Part shown: piece after piece, positions 33,101-44,440 of the stretch
Position numbering within the stretch: the stretch's first letter is position 1
Layout of the letters: every line of letters begins with the position of its first letter
Assembly (NCBI GenBank): GCA_964035545.1
Contig: OZ037767.1
Coordinates: 22,549,128-22,613,127, forward strand
Reading direction: 5' to 3'
Origin: Bugula neritina
Lineage: Eukaryota; Bryozoa; Gymnolaemata; Cheilostomatida; Bugulidae
Length of the DNA stretch: 64,000 nt
Notes under the pieces: generated by a model
Databases searched by the model: none
What the model saw: only the letters and a program-made list of their open reading frames with translations
What the model was told of the DNA's origin: nothing
Translations under genes and position numbers: made by a program

Positions 33101-36055
33101 TTTTTTATTCTAAATGTTTTGATGACAATTATATACTGTCTTTCAGACATTATTTCGTGTTCTATCTCGGAGACAATCTACTCAGTTCCTTTACCTCCAA
33201 GCAATTTATTAGGAAACAGAAAAGAGTAAGTTGACTGATAATCTATTTAGTTATGACATTAGATTATATCTGCTGTACCTGAGTTATATAGAATGGCCTT
33301 GACCTGATGTCAGTACAATATGTAGTGAGTAATATTCTCCTGTTTATATCTGTTTTTACTGAACAAACAACTGAAATAAACAAATATGTGTATTGCCTGA
33401 GGTAGAAGCAGTAATGAAAATATTGAGAAAAGCCTATGTTCTAGGTTAGCAATGTAGTAAAAGAAGTTGTGTTCTCCCGAGAATTTCAGCCCATGCCCCA
33501 ATTTAAGAGCTTAGGTTATTGAAATTTCTCCACTGTTTCACCTAAATGTGCTGAAAATACTGTAAAGATTTTGCCAGATTCATATGTTTTATGTAGGATG
33601 ACAAGATTTTCGGGAAATTAATAGACTGGAACTCTGAAGTGGAAGAGATTTCCAAGGAGGTGAGCAAGAGACTGGTGTATGTGCACATGTCTGAATTATA
33701 CTCTCTTTTCTTCAGAGATTAGAATACGTTAACTAAAATATATCAATTTAAGAATTATATATAACTAATAAAACTCTATCAGTAATAAAGTGTCATATTT
33801 GATAAGTGCTGTTCTATATTGTAGTTGTTTGAGATGCTAGATATAAACTCAGATGGAAGGTTCTCATTGGCTGATGTACAAAACATCAGTTCTGAGGTAA
33901 ACAGAACTCACTAAGTGTTGCTATACAAGCTTTTAGAGAAAAAGCTACAAAAAAGCTTTCAGTTAAACATAACAAGTGTTTTTGTGTATGATGATTTCAT
34001 TTTGTACTATAATGTATTAAAGTATATCCAATTCAGTAAAGTAGTATTTGTGCATCTAGTAAAAGGGCTGACGCTGACTCTCGGTGTCTGGAGAGTAGTA
34101 AAGGAATTATAAATTTGATTCTAAGTTTACTTAAGTTGTCATAACATACCTCCTGCCTAAAGAAATATTCGAGTTGAATATATTTTACAATCCACACTGA
34201 ATGGTTCTTTTACAGGCCCGGGATGCTTTCGTCAGTCAGATACAAGACAGACTGCAAGACTTTGGAGCCATTATAGACAAGCAACAGAAATTTAATAAAG
34301 AAAAATTAGTAAGATATTCTCACTGTTGATGTAAACTGGAGTTGAGTAAAATGGCTGTAGCTAACTAACATTGATGATGTATATAGCTTTTTGAGGATTG
34401 TGAATATTTGGTTTGTTAGCATTGAACAATGTAAGTTTACTCAATAGCAAAATATAGGTTTTATTTTTCTTTAAAAGTTTCCGAGAATTGTTTACGGTGA
34501 AGGCGTGTGACCTTCCTGTTTATTGAAGGTGAAGGATGCTAGTCAGAAAATGACGCCCACAGAATCAAAAGCTAAAGCCGCCGCACCATCAGCCAAACCA
34601 GCTGCAGCATCAGCAGGAACACCTGCTACGGAATCCTCGGATGACTTGAATCAGATGTTGCAAAATGAACTGAAGCAAGAAATGGACAAGCTCATGAAGG
34701 AAATGGAACTAGAGGAACGTTCGAAAAAACAAAGTAAATGTTTATCTGTGGTTAAAGTATTTTCAAACACTTAGCAAGTTTTTATCTAGAGAGAGATAGT
34801 TTTATGGAACGGAATCGAATAACTTGCGGATTAAAATCTCTTTTCATTGTTAGCCTAGCATCAGATACTACTTTACGACACTTCTGATGTTCACTTACAC
34901 GGATTTTGCGGAAAATACCTCAAATACTTGCTATGCTACTCAAAGCTTTGTAATTTGTAGTCTAATTAAGATAAATGTTTGTTTTATTAGTAAATAAACT
35001 ATCGGAACTGCTGAGGTAAAGTTAGTCCAATTTTAGGGAAATGCTATATTTCATTTGCTCAAAAGCAAAATAAGTCTTCTTTGTTCAATTGTCGTCTACA
35101 ATATCATTGTTATCTAAACTGGCTGGAAGTGAATCACACCCTTGATAGTCACATAACTTGTGTGTTTATTTTATTCAGCAGCGAAAGCTAACAAGAAGCC
35201 AACTGATAAAACAGCAGAAGTGCCATCATCTAAAGATGGTAAACATAATAAAGCTAAACCAACTTCTAAAAAGGCACAAAGTAAGCATATGTGTGACTAA
35301 TTACTATTGGTAGTCTCTCGTACTTTATAGTATTGTTGGTAGTCCCTCCTACTTTATGGTACTATTGGTAGTCCCTCCTACTTTATAGTACTATTGGTAG
35401 TCCCTCCTACTTTATAGTACTATTGGTAGTCCCTCCTACTTTATAGTACTATTGGTAGTCCCCCCTACTTTATAGTACTATTGGTAGTCCCTCCTACTTT
35501 ATAGTACTATTTGTAATACTCATTGTCACTTACATCTGCTATACCAGTTAGTCATTAGTGGAACTCAGTGTGAATTTGTTCTGCGGTGTTTCTCAAACTT
35601 TTGTCAGTTGGGCGAAAAGTATTCAAATCTCGCTGGAGCTAAAGCTAAGCAACCAAACTTTTCATCTCAATTTATATATAATAGTTTTTTCTAAGGAATT
35701 TGTGTTCATGCGTGTGTATATTAAAACTTTGTTGTGTATATTTATTAAGTTCATATTTTAACAAGCTCAAGTGAGTTATTTTGATTATTTGATAGCTAAA
35801 CCATCACCTGAGTCTGCTGGAACTAAGGCTAAAGAGAAATACAAGATGGTGGAGGATGAGGAGATTGAGATTGTAGCAGAAGATGATGATGGTGGTAAGA
35901 ATAGTCAAGCTCCTAACAAATCTCCGACAAATAACTCGGGGGTGAAATCCTCTAAGCAAGGTTCTCCCAAGAAACCAACTTCTAAACAAGCTAAGACTAG
36001 TGACAGTTCTACAAAGAGCAAGAAGGAACCCAAGAAACAAAAAGAAGAACTTTAA
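30170..36055 (+). CDS. cupin_8/JmjC-like protein with EF-hand and KEEL terminus (5' end unresolved)
   Basis: Twelve exons join in phase: 30170-30304, 31171-31369, 31665-31728, 32107-32360, 32639-32827, 33147-33225, 33597-33659, 33825-33896, 34216-34308, 34529-34733, 35179-35280 and 35796-36055, about 571 residues without the first exon. FINRYVSRSKPVLIPG and KPGDCIYIPRNW are typical of cupin_8/JmjC dioxygenase folds. The iron ligands are not evident: the place of HxD reads around VTMSHDRL without an aligned HxD, and the usual distal His after the IP..W element is Ala/Gln (WYAQTS). One EF-hand follows (DINSDGRFSLAD), then a coiled acidic/basic stretch, an Ala/Lys/Pro/Ser-rich region and a Lys-rich tail ending KKQKEEL. 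KEEL is a KDEL-type retrieval signal, so an ER-lumen protein is inferred. The first coding exon, presumably with a signal peptide, is missing (candidate at 30002). A NAGNAG acceptor (CAGCAG, 35176-35181) allows a one-residue variant. Confidence 0.7.
32361..32600. repeat. 21-bp tandem repeat starting at a splice donor
   Basis: The first base of the intron is the first base of the array. The unit is about gtaaattccacctcatagct plus t, with four clean copies at 32361-32444 and degenerate copies (gtaaattctatcacatagct, gtaatttccacctt) to about 32580. Each copy restates the donor GTAAAT. Confidence 0.85.
32982..33012. repeat. poly-C tract
   Basis: A nearly uninterrupted cytosine run (ctctccccccctccccccccccccc) in an intron of the cupin_8-like gene. 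It is striking in otherwise AT-rich DNA and prone to sequencing error. Confidence 0.9.
35300..35515. repeat. 29-bp minisatellite
   Basis: Seven to eight copies of a 29-bp unit beginning ctattggtagtccctcctac and ending tttatagta. The array is in the intron after exon 35179-35280 and starts about 20 bases downstream of its donor. Confidence 0.95.
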
Positions 36056-36839
36056 TCTCGGCTCATTCGGATTTCTTTTGTGAATATGATTTTTAGGAAA
36101 TTTCATTTTATAATTTACTTTGTGACTCACAAAGTGTTAAATTTGTAGAGGCTTGATTTATCAATGAATACTTAACTATGAATTATAATCTTTCACTATA
36201 GAGTGAATGAGTTATTTAACTTTTGAAGTGAAGTTAGTGTTAACTGGATATGTGTTACAAATTTCTTTGTTTTACTCTGTCAATCATACTTTATGTGCCT
36301 AACTTTTACTTTTTGCTGTTTTAATTTTCAAATAACTGTCTGGAACAACAAGAACCTTAATTAGTGAAATGAAGCACTTAGTCTTGAACATTACAATAAA
36401 GAAACACACAAATATTCAGTTCAATCTATCTTCGGGTAATAAAATGTTGTCAGGACAGTGTCATATAAACATTATTCACTGCTGCAAGCCAAGTAACCCG
36501 TGACAGCACGGGAGAAGATAACTCCATGTGTTTGACATGAAGCACAATTGTGGAAATAAGCTCCATCTTAATATTTACTCCATTGCTTGATTTCAGGTCT
36601 AAAACCTATGCTTATAACGTCATTGCTATTGCAATCATCTATAGTAGTTGTCTACTCTTTCCTAAACAGTTATTTCAAGAACAGACGTAGCTATGTTTAC
36701 AGAATAGCTGTGTATAAATGTCTCGCCTATCAGCCAGCATTGCATGCATTTTCTGTACGTGAATAAACAAACCTCTGCAATTTGCATAATCTATATGACA
36801 TGCTATAAACTGTTGTAATACAATGTTTGAGTTGTCCTC
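36056..36839. other. convergent 3' flanks
   Basis: Space between the stops of the cupin_8-like gene (+) and the SUMF2-like gene (-). No coding sequence. It must contain both 3' UTRs. Confidence 0.6.
36395..36400 (+). terminator. polyadenylation signal candidate
   Basis: AATAAA in ttacaataaagaaac, 340 bases after the stop of the cupin_8-like gene on the same strand. Assigned by position only. Confidence 0.45.
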
Positions 36840-37133
36840 TCACAGCTCCTCTTTCCTGTTCAGGAATACCGTCACTTTAGGAGCTTCCGGGTCAGATTTT
36901 CCTGGAAGGGTATGTATAGTAGGGGGACGTGGGGCTGGCTTGTAATCTTGAGCACATCTGAAGCCAATGTTCTGAGATGTAAAACCTAGTGGTCTAGCGA
37001 GTCTATAACATAATACAAATATAACAATGACTCACTGCACTAAAACACTATTCAACATTATTTTAATGTTTATTGCTTACATTGTCATAACTCTTAATAT
37101 GGGCATAGCAAATAGTAACTGCCTGTATTTGTG

Positions 37134-37199
<66 letters not shown>

Positions 37200-40100
37200 C
37201 CCATTAGCATTGTTATTGACTAACTGCTAATAGTTGATAGAAATGCGGTGTATGTATTTGAGATTTATCCAACAGCTGAATGCTACCTTTACTAATTGGG
37301 TACCAAAATTGGTAAATAAATCCTACACTATTTGTTATTAGATAATGTATACTGTAGAGCGTAGACTGAATATAAGCCCTTACCTATTAGATAATCTGGC
37401 TGCATGGTTTATGTGTGCAGTGTCTTCTCTAAAGTCTATGAAGGAAGCGCCTTTGAGTACATAGTATTTCTGGCCAGGGTAAGAAGCTGACAACTCCAAG
37501 CTCAAATTTCCAATATTCTCTTTCTGGAAAGGAGTAGCTGTCCATTCCCATGTGTTCCCCAGTACATCATACATTCCTTAATTAGAATTAGACTATGGGA
37601 ATTACTGCAGGGCATAATTTCATAACATATTTACTTGAAGTACCTGATAAGTTATCAGTATGTTCACTGATAGAGCAACCACCACCAGCACTCCTTTTAC
37701 TATTTTTAATACAACTAGTACTTTCACCACTATTACTAGTGCTACTACTTCTGCTACTGCTACTACTACTTCTACTGCTACTGCTACTTCTACTGCTACT
37801 GCTACTTTTACTGCTACTGCTACTTTTACTGCTACTGCTACTTTTACTGCTACTGCTACTTTTACTGCTAGGTACTGCTACTTTTACTGCTACTGCTACT
37901 TTTACTGCTACTGCTACTTTTACTGCTACTGCTACCGCCACCACCGCCGCCACCACCACCACCACCAGCAGCAGTAGTAGTAGTAATAATAGCAGTAGCA
38001 GTATTAGTAGTAGTAGTATTACTAGCAGTAGTAGTACTAGAAGTAGTAGTATTACTAGCAGTAGAAGTACTAGTAGTAGTAGTTTGCATGTCTCACCGTA
38101 GGCATTTTGCTGCTCAAAGGCATCCACTGGGGAAAGATGTTTGTACCCATCATACATCTTATTCTCTAATGGAAATAGTCCCTGTATTATAGGGAAAGAA
38201 ATATGTTTATCATCAGTCGTTACTATACTTATTTTATTTTAGTATACTATATATAGATTCAATAAACTATAAAACAAACATGAACAGCATTCATATTTGG
38301 TTGTTTTATGCAATCTCCATTTATTGGTATGACAATAAATTGTTGCTACACAAAATATGCAAGAATTTGAGTTATATGCAAATTTGTAAGACGAGTTTTT
38401 AGCTAATCACCACACTTGATTTTTAGGATACTGCATTGCACATGTTCAGAGAAATCAGTTTTTCTATTATTGGAAAGAATTGTGCTATATATTAAATAGC
38501 ATTGAAACGGAATAAATTTCTTTTAATATAAATTTATTTCAATGGTAAAAAGTATCACACAAGTGCAAGTACACATGCACTCGTTGACAAGTAATTTGGT
38601 TGAATTTAGGCAGGTTTCTAACAACAGCTGTGATAAGTAAATGCAACAGCTGTTGTGCTTCAGAAAACTACAGCTGTAAACAATGACAGCAATTATTAGC
38701 AGTTATAACTATTTTTAACTTTGAAATGGTAAAATACAAATAAATTCAAATTCATCATTAAGTTAAAAATTGGTTATTTGATAATAATATACCTTCGGGT
38801 TACAAAAATAAACCTAAATTATGCAATTTTTCTTGTAAATCAATATTTGAAAATATTTATTCTCTAAAGGATTTTTTGTCGCAAGGTTGTTTTTGGAAAC
38901 AACTGTTATTACTTTTTAAATTATAACAGTTAGTCCTATGTTCACATACCTGCCATAGATTAGTTCTCTTGGAACTAAAATCATCTCCCCATGGATATGG
39001 TGTCCCTAAAAATCAGGCAATGAATATATGACATGTTACGGATACTAAGTGTTAAATGCATGAGCATGTATAGAAGCATAAATAAATGTACTGTAAGTGT
39101 AGTATCTGTTCTATTGTAGGTATATGATATCATAATTGCAAGGTTATTTGATTTTGTATAAACATAAAATGTTTTTCTTTATACTATATTGTAGAACATG
39201 CAAATTCTACTATATGTTGGTTAAAACAAAGTATTACATGTCATTATAATATCGCAGAAATATTTTAGCAATTAAACTTCTTTCAAAGTTCTCTATCTAA
39301 AACTGGTTAAAATTACCAGCAGCATCATAATAATGAATTTGTTATATTTTAGAAATATTAACCAATGTAGCCATCACATAGGTTTTTAAGTGGATAGAAT
39401 TATAACCACTCTTTTTAAAACGTACTTTTGAGTTTTATATATTGGCTACACTTGTTGCCTCCATCTACATTCTACAACATAGCCATATCATGATAGTTGA
39501 AGCAGATAAAAATACATAAGCCCCCCCTCTTTTCTTTTAAGGGCTACAGGTGATTCGTCTACCTACTACATACTTTCACCTTCACCAGACTGTATCAGTA
39601 TAACAAGACAATGTACCTTTTAGGCCGCCACGAGCAGCAAACTCCCACTCAGCTTCTGTTGGCAATCTTTTACCACTCCATTGGCAAAATGTCTCTGCAT
39701 CCATATGACTGATGTGTACCACAGGGTAGTGCATTCTGTTAGCTAAGGTAGATTTAGCTCCTTCAGGCTACACACCACAAACACAATGTTTATGGAAGTT
39801 GTGCTCTCAACTAAAGAATATGAATATATAAATCGGTAGTCTGACTACTTACCCGACTCCACTTGGCACCGCTTACAGCAAGCCACCACGGCTCTCCTGG
39901 GATCTTCTTCTCATGCAAGATCTGAGATTCATTTGTCACTGCCGTGGCAAACACGTAACTGTATTTGTTTTTCTGTGCAATTGTTCTACTCTTATATCCC
40001 GTCATTTGCTGAAATCTCCTGGTATAACGTGTATAGGGAATATATTAGTTGTATACAGGCTTGTTTTTATTGAATTATTAAATCAGAGAAGACTTTCTAG

Positions 40101-41600
40101 TTTTACAGCAACTTTGCATGGTATTAGCCTACATAAAAAGTTATAATATACTTATTTCATGTTCAATGTCAACTTTAAGTAACACAGTGCTATTTTAAGC
40201 ACACTAATGAATTTTTCTTTTACTACCTGTTAGTTTATCTTGAAAACAAAGTACTTGTAAAGCCTTATAACTTTTGCCACTACGCTCGCAAACACACTAC
40301 ATAGTTTTAAACATTCATTTGAGTTATTTTATTTCAGTGAAAGTGTATTTATAATTTTTTGTGGTTAGTAAATTTATTAGTATACCCTTTGCATCACCCA
40401 AAACACTTTTCATACAGCATAATTCCTTAAAATAAGAAATTTATTTATATTTCAACGGCAACATTATTAGAAAGCAAAATCTCATTTCTCTAAAAGACCT
40501 TCTGTTACTACTAGTTAAAGCTAGGTCAGCAAAACAAGGTGACGCACAGAAAATCTTAGTTAAATTACAGCCAATCTATGTGTAGCTTTTATTGCTTCAA
40601 CCAATCATAATTAAAGCCAAAATCATTATTCATTTTAGACTTTTTAATCAGCCGTATTGAAGTTAGTTGTTTGATATAGGCTATTTTTCTTCATTTTGTT
40701 TTTTATTGTTGCATTATTTGATTTTATTATACTTTAGCAATTTCTTCTATTTCAAATTTTTTAATTCATGTATTTCTATGACATTTAAGCACCATAATTC
40801 TGACATTTAATAAGTTAAGACTGTTGCCAGGCAAACAAATTGACATTTTTTAGAGCTGCCCAATATACTTACCACAAATACTATGCTCACTAATAACTTA
40901 GCTTACCAGTATTGTGAATTGGTGACGGGATATTTATCAATAACAAAGGATTTCATTAACAGTTTCTTTGGAGGATATTCCCCACTGTCGGCAAACATTG
41001 GATTTGTATTCCCCATTTGAAAACGTTTTCCTTCTATCTTCACTGTATCTTCATAAACTTGGTATTTCCAGTAACCTTTAAAATAACATTTTTGAGTAAA
41101 AGAACAATTTGAAAGTATATTTTACTTATGTTTAATTTTATTGTGTTTTTTATTATTGTAAAAACTAAAAATATCAAGTATTGTTTCAATGCGCTATTAT
41201 ACCAACGGCATTTGTACTGTAAAATGACTAAATTTATATTATGTATAACATCCTTAGAGCTTATATGACCTATTATAACATATTAACATGTTCAAAGATA
41301 ACATTAAATTATTTATAGAATATAACATATAACTAAGCAGTTATGCTTAATATTTTTTATTTACTAATGGTATCAGACTGCATATTGTAGTTGCTGTCAC
41401 ACACAACTAACGCTTGAAACAATAAAACTCTAATATATATATGTAAGCTAAACAGTTAAACACTCTTTTCCCACAAGTAAACGTATAGTATGTACTTTTG
41501 TACATATTTCACCTTCAAACATGTTTTCTTCCGATATAACTAACCCAGCAAGGGAAAGCCAAATCACTATGGCGATGAGATGTAACAGTTCAAACTTCAT
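36840..41600 (-). CDS. SUMF2: SUMF2-like (paralogue of formylglycine-generating enzyme)
   Basis: Eight exons join in phase: 41600-41513, 41075-40907, 40018-39853, 39767-39617, 39005-38950, 38181-38097, 37576-37384 and 37002-36840, giving 356 residues. A signal peptide ([19 protein letters not shown]) precedes the FGE-sulfatase fold: [83 protein letters not shown] and NIGFRCAQD. The segment holding the two catalytic cysteines in SUMF1 reads [11 protein letters not shown] with no Cys, as in vertebrate SUMF2. It is therefore expected to be an inactive ER paralogue that binds sulfatases or SUMF1. A ~33-residue proline-rich C-terminal extension ends RKEEL, a KDEL-like ER retrieval signal. The gene is tail-to-tail with the cupin_8-like gene. 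Intron 6 is largely low-complexity repeat. Confidence 0.92.
37137..37196. repeat. (TA)n microsatellite
   Basis: Sixty bases of pure TA in SUMF2-like intron 7, between exons 37384 and 37002. Confidence 0.95.
37715..38090. repeat. compound actgct / tagtag repeat
   Basis: Runs of actgct and the 12-mer actgctactttt, a short ccaccgcc patch, then (tagtag)-type repeats. It fills most of SUMF2-like intron 6 and, on the minus strand, starts about 8-15 bases after the splice donor at 38096. The long poly-Leu, poly-Ser and Thr/Ala frames on both strands are products of the repeat. Confidence 0.95.
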
Positions 41601-44089
41601 CCCTGCTTCACTGTGAGTGGAATAATGTGAGATATATAACTGTCTAAGCAGTTGAGCCAATGTTTCTATATCTTGCGAAGTAGAAAGTTTAGAGAAAGTG
41701 TATAGCCCCAACCCACCCACAACAGAAATTAATTTGAGGATTATAGCTATTCTTGAGTTTGTTCAAGAGTGCAGCTGTTGCTGTTTATTGAATGTGTTGT
41801 ATTTCCAGCTCATCATAACCAGTCTCTCTGTTATACTATATGCTGTGCACACGTGTTGTACTCTGATTGGAGGGTTGTTATGTACATGTATATACAGCAT
41901 GTAACCACGACTAGCTTCGCTATTGTGCATATGGACCCTCATCACTGATTTTTTTCTATTTTTCAACCTATGACATAAACTACTATTTGATGAAAATACA
42001 AACAAACAAACGTATTGCAGCAACAACATGTGGGCTGCAGATTTTAGGTTTTTCTATAAAAAGGAAAGAGAATATAAAGGATTAAGTATAAGTTTTGACA
42101 AGAAATGTTCAGGTTTCAAAGTAATTTCAAGGAGTTGTCTATACTATTAACACACAGCTACACTTACAATAATACCAGCAGTAGACAGTTTTATAGAGGC
42201 CATATGATATTAAATAAACACTTTGATTTAGTGACAACCTTATTTGGTCATTGCGAACACATGGTGCAGCTGCATGTATAAATACAAGTGATTCTATTAG
42301 CAGCTTATCATTAAAATTATTCAAATAAGTTATCACAAGCATTAATTGCTAAGATAAGGTGTTGTGATTGTAGGATTGAAAATGAAACTGTTATTAAGTG
42401 TAGGTAAACACACGAGCACATAGTTTTCAATCTATTATTCATTTAAGTAACTCAAGTGTTTTTGACTATCGGCTTCAAGTAAACTCAATAGGCTTGTTAA
42501 CTTGACGTGACTTGAAGTGAAAAACATTTTTCAAGTTAAATAGTATTATTAATTTTCTCAATTAATTTTCTAGCTATATCTATAAGTAATTGTTATTGAA
42601 ACTGCAACGCCTTGTTATTACCTTAACAAAAACGACTTTACAACAATCAACTACAACTTAAAACTGAACAAGTTGAACCGTGTAAAAGTAGTGATCATAT
42701 TCCCAATAATATAAACATAAAATTTAAGGTATCCTGAACGGTAAATGCAAAATTATTTGTAATTAACTTGCAGTTTTAGCTGAAATTATCTAACAAAATT
42801 TTGCTAAATTGACCAACTGCAACTAAGTTCAACTTTAATTAATGGTCTGGTAGAGAATATTATTATGATAGCTTTTGAAAAAAGTTGGTTCTAAAAGTGA
42901 ATGAGATGATAAAACTGGTATGTCTGATGAATATAAAAAGCTGATACTGTAAGTTTAACCATAAACAGCAAGAAGTTTAAGCAGTAGAATATTCTATATC
43001 CAACTTGCTAATGATGGCTGTTAGAAAATACAATGCAACTGGAGTAGGTTATGTTTTCAACAAACCTTAGCAAAACCGGAGCACAGTTTAAAATGTCATG
43101 CAGATATTATTCGTTCATCATCACTAGATAACTGACACATTATTAGCAAAGCATTTGATTTCTTATGGAGCCTACAAATGTTATTCTCTATTACTTGCTT
43201 CTGCATATTATAGCTATTAATCAGGGAGTTGTCATATCTATATTATAGCTATTATTTGCCTACTCTATATTATCAGTAAAAGCTGACACACTACCTGCAA
43301 CGTGTTAAGCTCTTACATTATTCTCCAATACTTACACCCAGAGACTGTAGCTATTTAATTATTTGAGCTAGGAGTTGTTTCACCAATGTAAGGTGTAGGT
43401 TCTAATATCATCATCTTTATTTTAAAGAAGCTCAGATAACAAGAAAACCTGTTTGTCAAACAAACAGAATCACCTGCCTCCAGTCAAGATAAGGAGGTGA
43501 AATGGAATGCTAAGACTCTCTCCCCTCCTCCACACTGCATGCTATTTCACCACACTATGCTACTTTTAGTGTGATAAGATAAATGGATCAATTATAAGAT
43601 TAAAATGGTTGAAGCTTGCTACATCAGCTTAAATGATTCATTGAAGCATGATGTCAGTCAGTTGGGCACATCAATAATTACACACACGCACACCTATATG
43701 CGCCTATATAATATGCACCTACATATGCACCTATATATGCGCCTAGATATACGCCTATATGTATGCATATATACACTACAGCGTTCTACATTCTACCATA
43801 TAAAAATTGCCAAAGCCTGATATAAGATCAAGTTTGCAAATAAAAGCTAGTGAATTGTTTGATATTACATTAATAGCTAATATGTTTGCTAATGTTACAC
43901 AAAGCAAATACAGAACTTAACTTCCTTAATGTAAATACAGCACCTGGATGTTTTAGGTCAACTAAACTGACTATGAAATTCTAGCACACTTTTTGCACAA
44001 ACCAAAAGTTAGGCCTAAATATTTTGTGTTGTGTTACATGTGTGTTCTGCCATGAATTGTTGTGACTGCTGATAATGTTACTGTGTCAG
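41601..44089. other. intergenic, no gene seen
   Basis: AT-rich DNA upstream of the SUMF2-like start. A degenerate cctatatatgc/cacctatat repeat lies at about 43680-43770. No convincing exon on either strand. Confidence 0.6.
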
Positions 44090-44440
44090 CTGATAATTGT
44101 TGATGCGTCAGCACGGGTGCTGTTTGACACGGATGCCTATGTATTGTAGTAGATTTGTGGGTTATAGAATGAAATCAGGCAGAGAACATAACTCCTTGTT
44201 ATAGAAGAGACAAGAGAGAGAGGTTGCCGTGTGCTTGCAGTACTTTATTGTAGTAGAGAGAAGTGTCTAGTGTGAGCTCCAGTCCGCAAGTGACTGAAGC
44301 TCTAAAATGCGTGTCCTTTTATACCAGTGGAACAAAGGACTTCTAGAACCTTCTACCGACAGCTGGCCGATGTTCGGCAGGGAATGGCGACATTCGTCAT
44401 GTCGGTAACCGACACTGATCATGTCGGCAACTGACATTCG
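44090..44440 (-). mobile_element. 3' LTR-like end of a BEL/Pao element
   Basis: On the minus strand, directly after the protease remnant: TGTCGG-rich sequence with several short CCGACA palindromes, a TATA box (tataaaagg, about 44318-44326), then AATAAA (about 44243-44248) and a non-coding end. This is U3-R-U5 order. The exact ends were not fixed because no second copy is in the window. Confidence 0.6.

Noticed and set aside
37588-38157. Long poly-Leu/Val/Ser and Thr/Ala frames on both strands
   Set aside because: They come from the actgct/tagtag repeat in SUMF2-like intron 6; only the short exon at 38181-38097 is coding.
41448-41720. Minus-strand frame extending upstream of the SUMF2-like start
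   Set aside because: The upstream part lacks signal-peptide character; the ATG at 41600 begins a clear signal peptide and the exon leaves at 41513.
43605-43820. Plus-strand frame rich in Tyr/Leu/His
   Set aside because: It reads through a degenerate cctatatatgc repeat with no splice or homology support.
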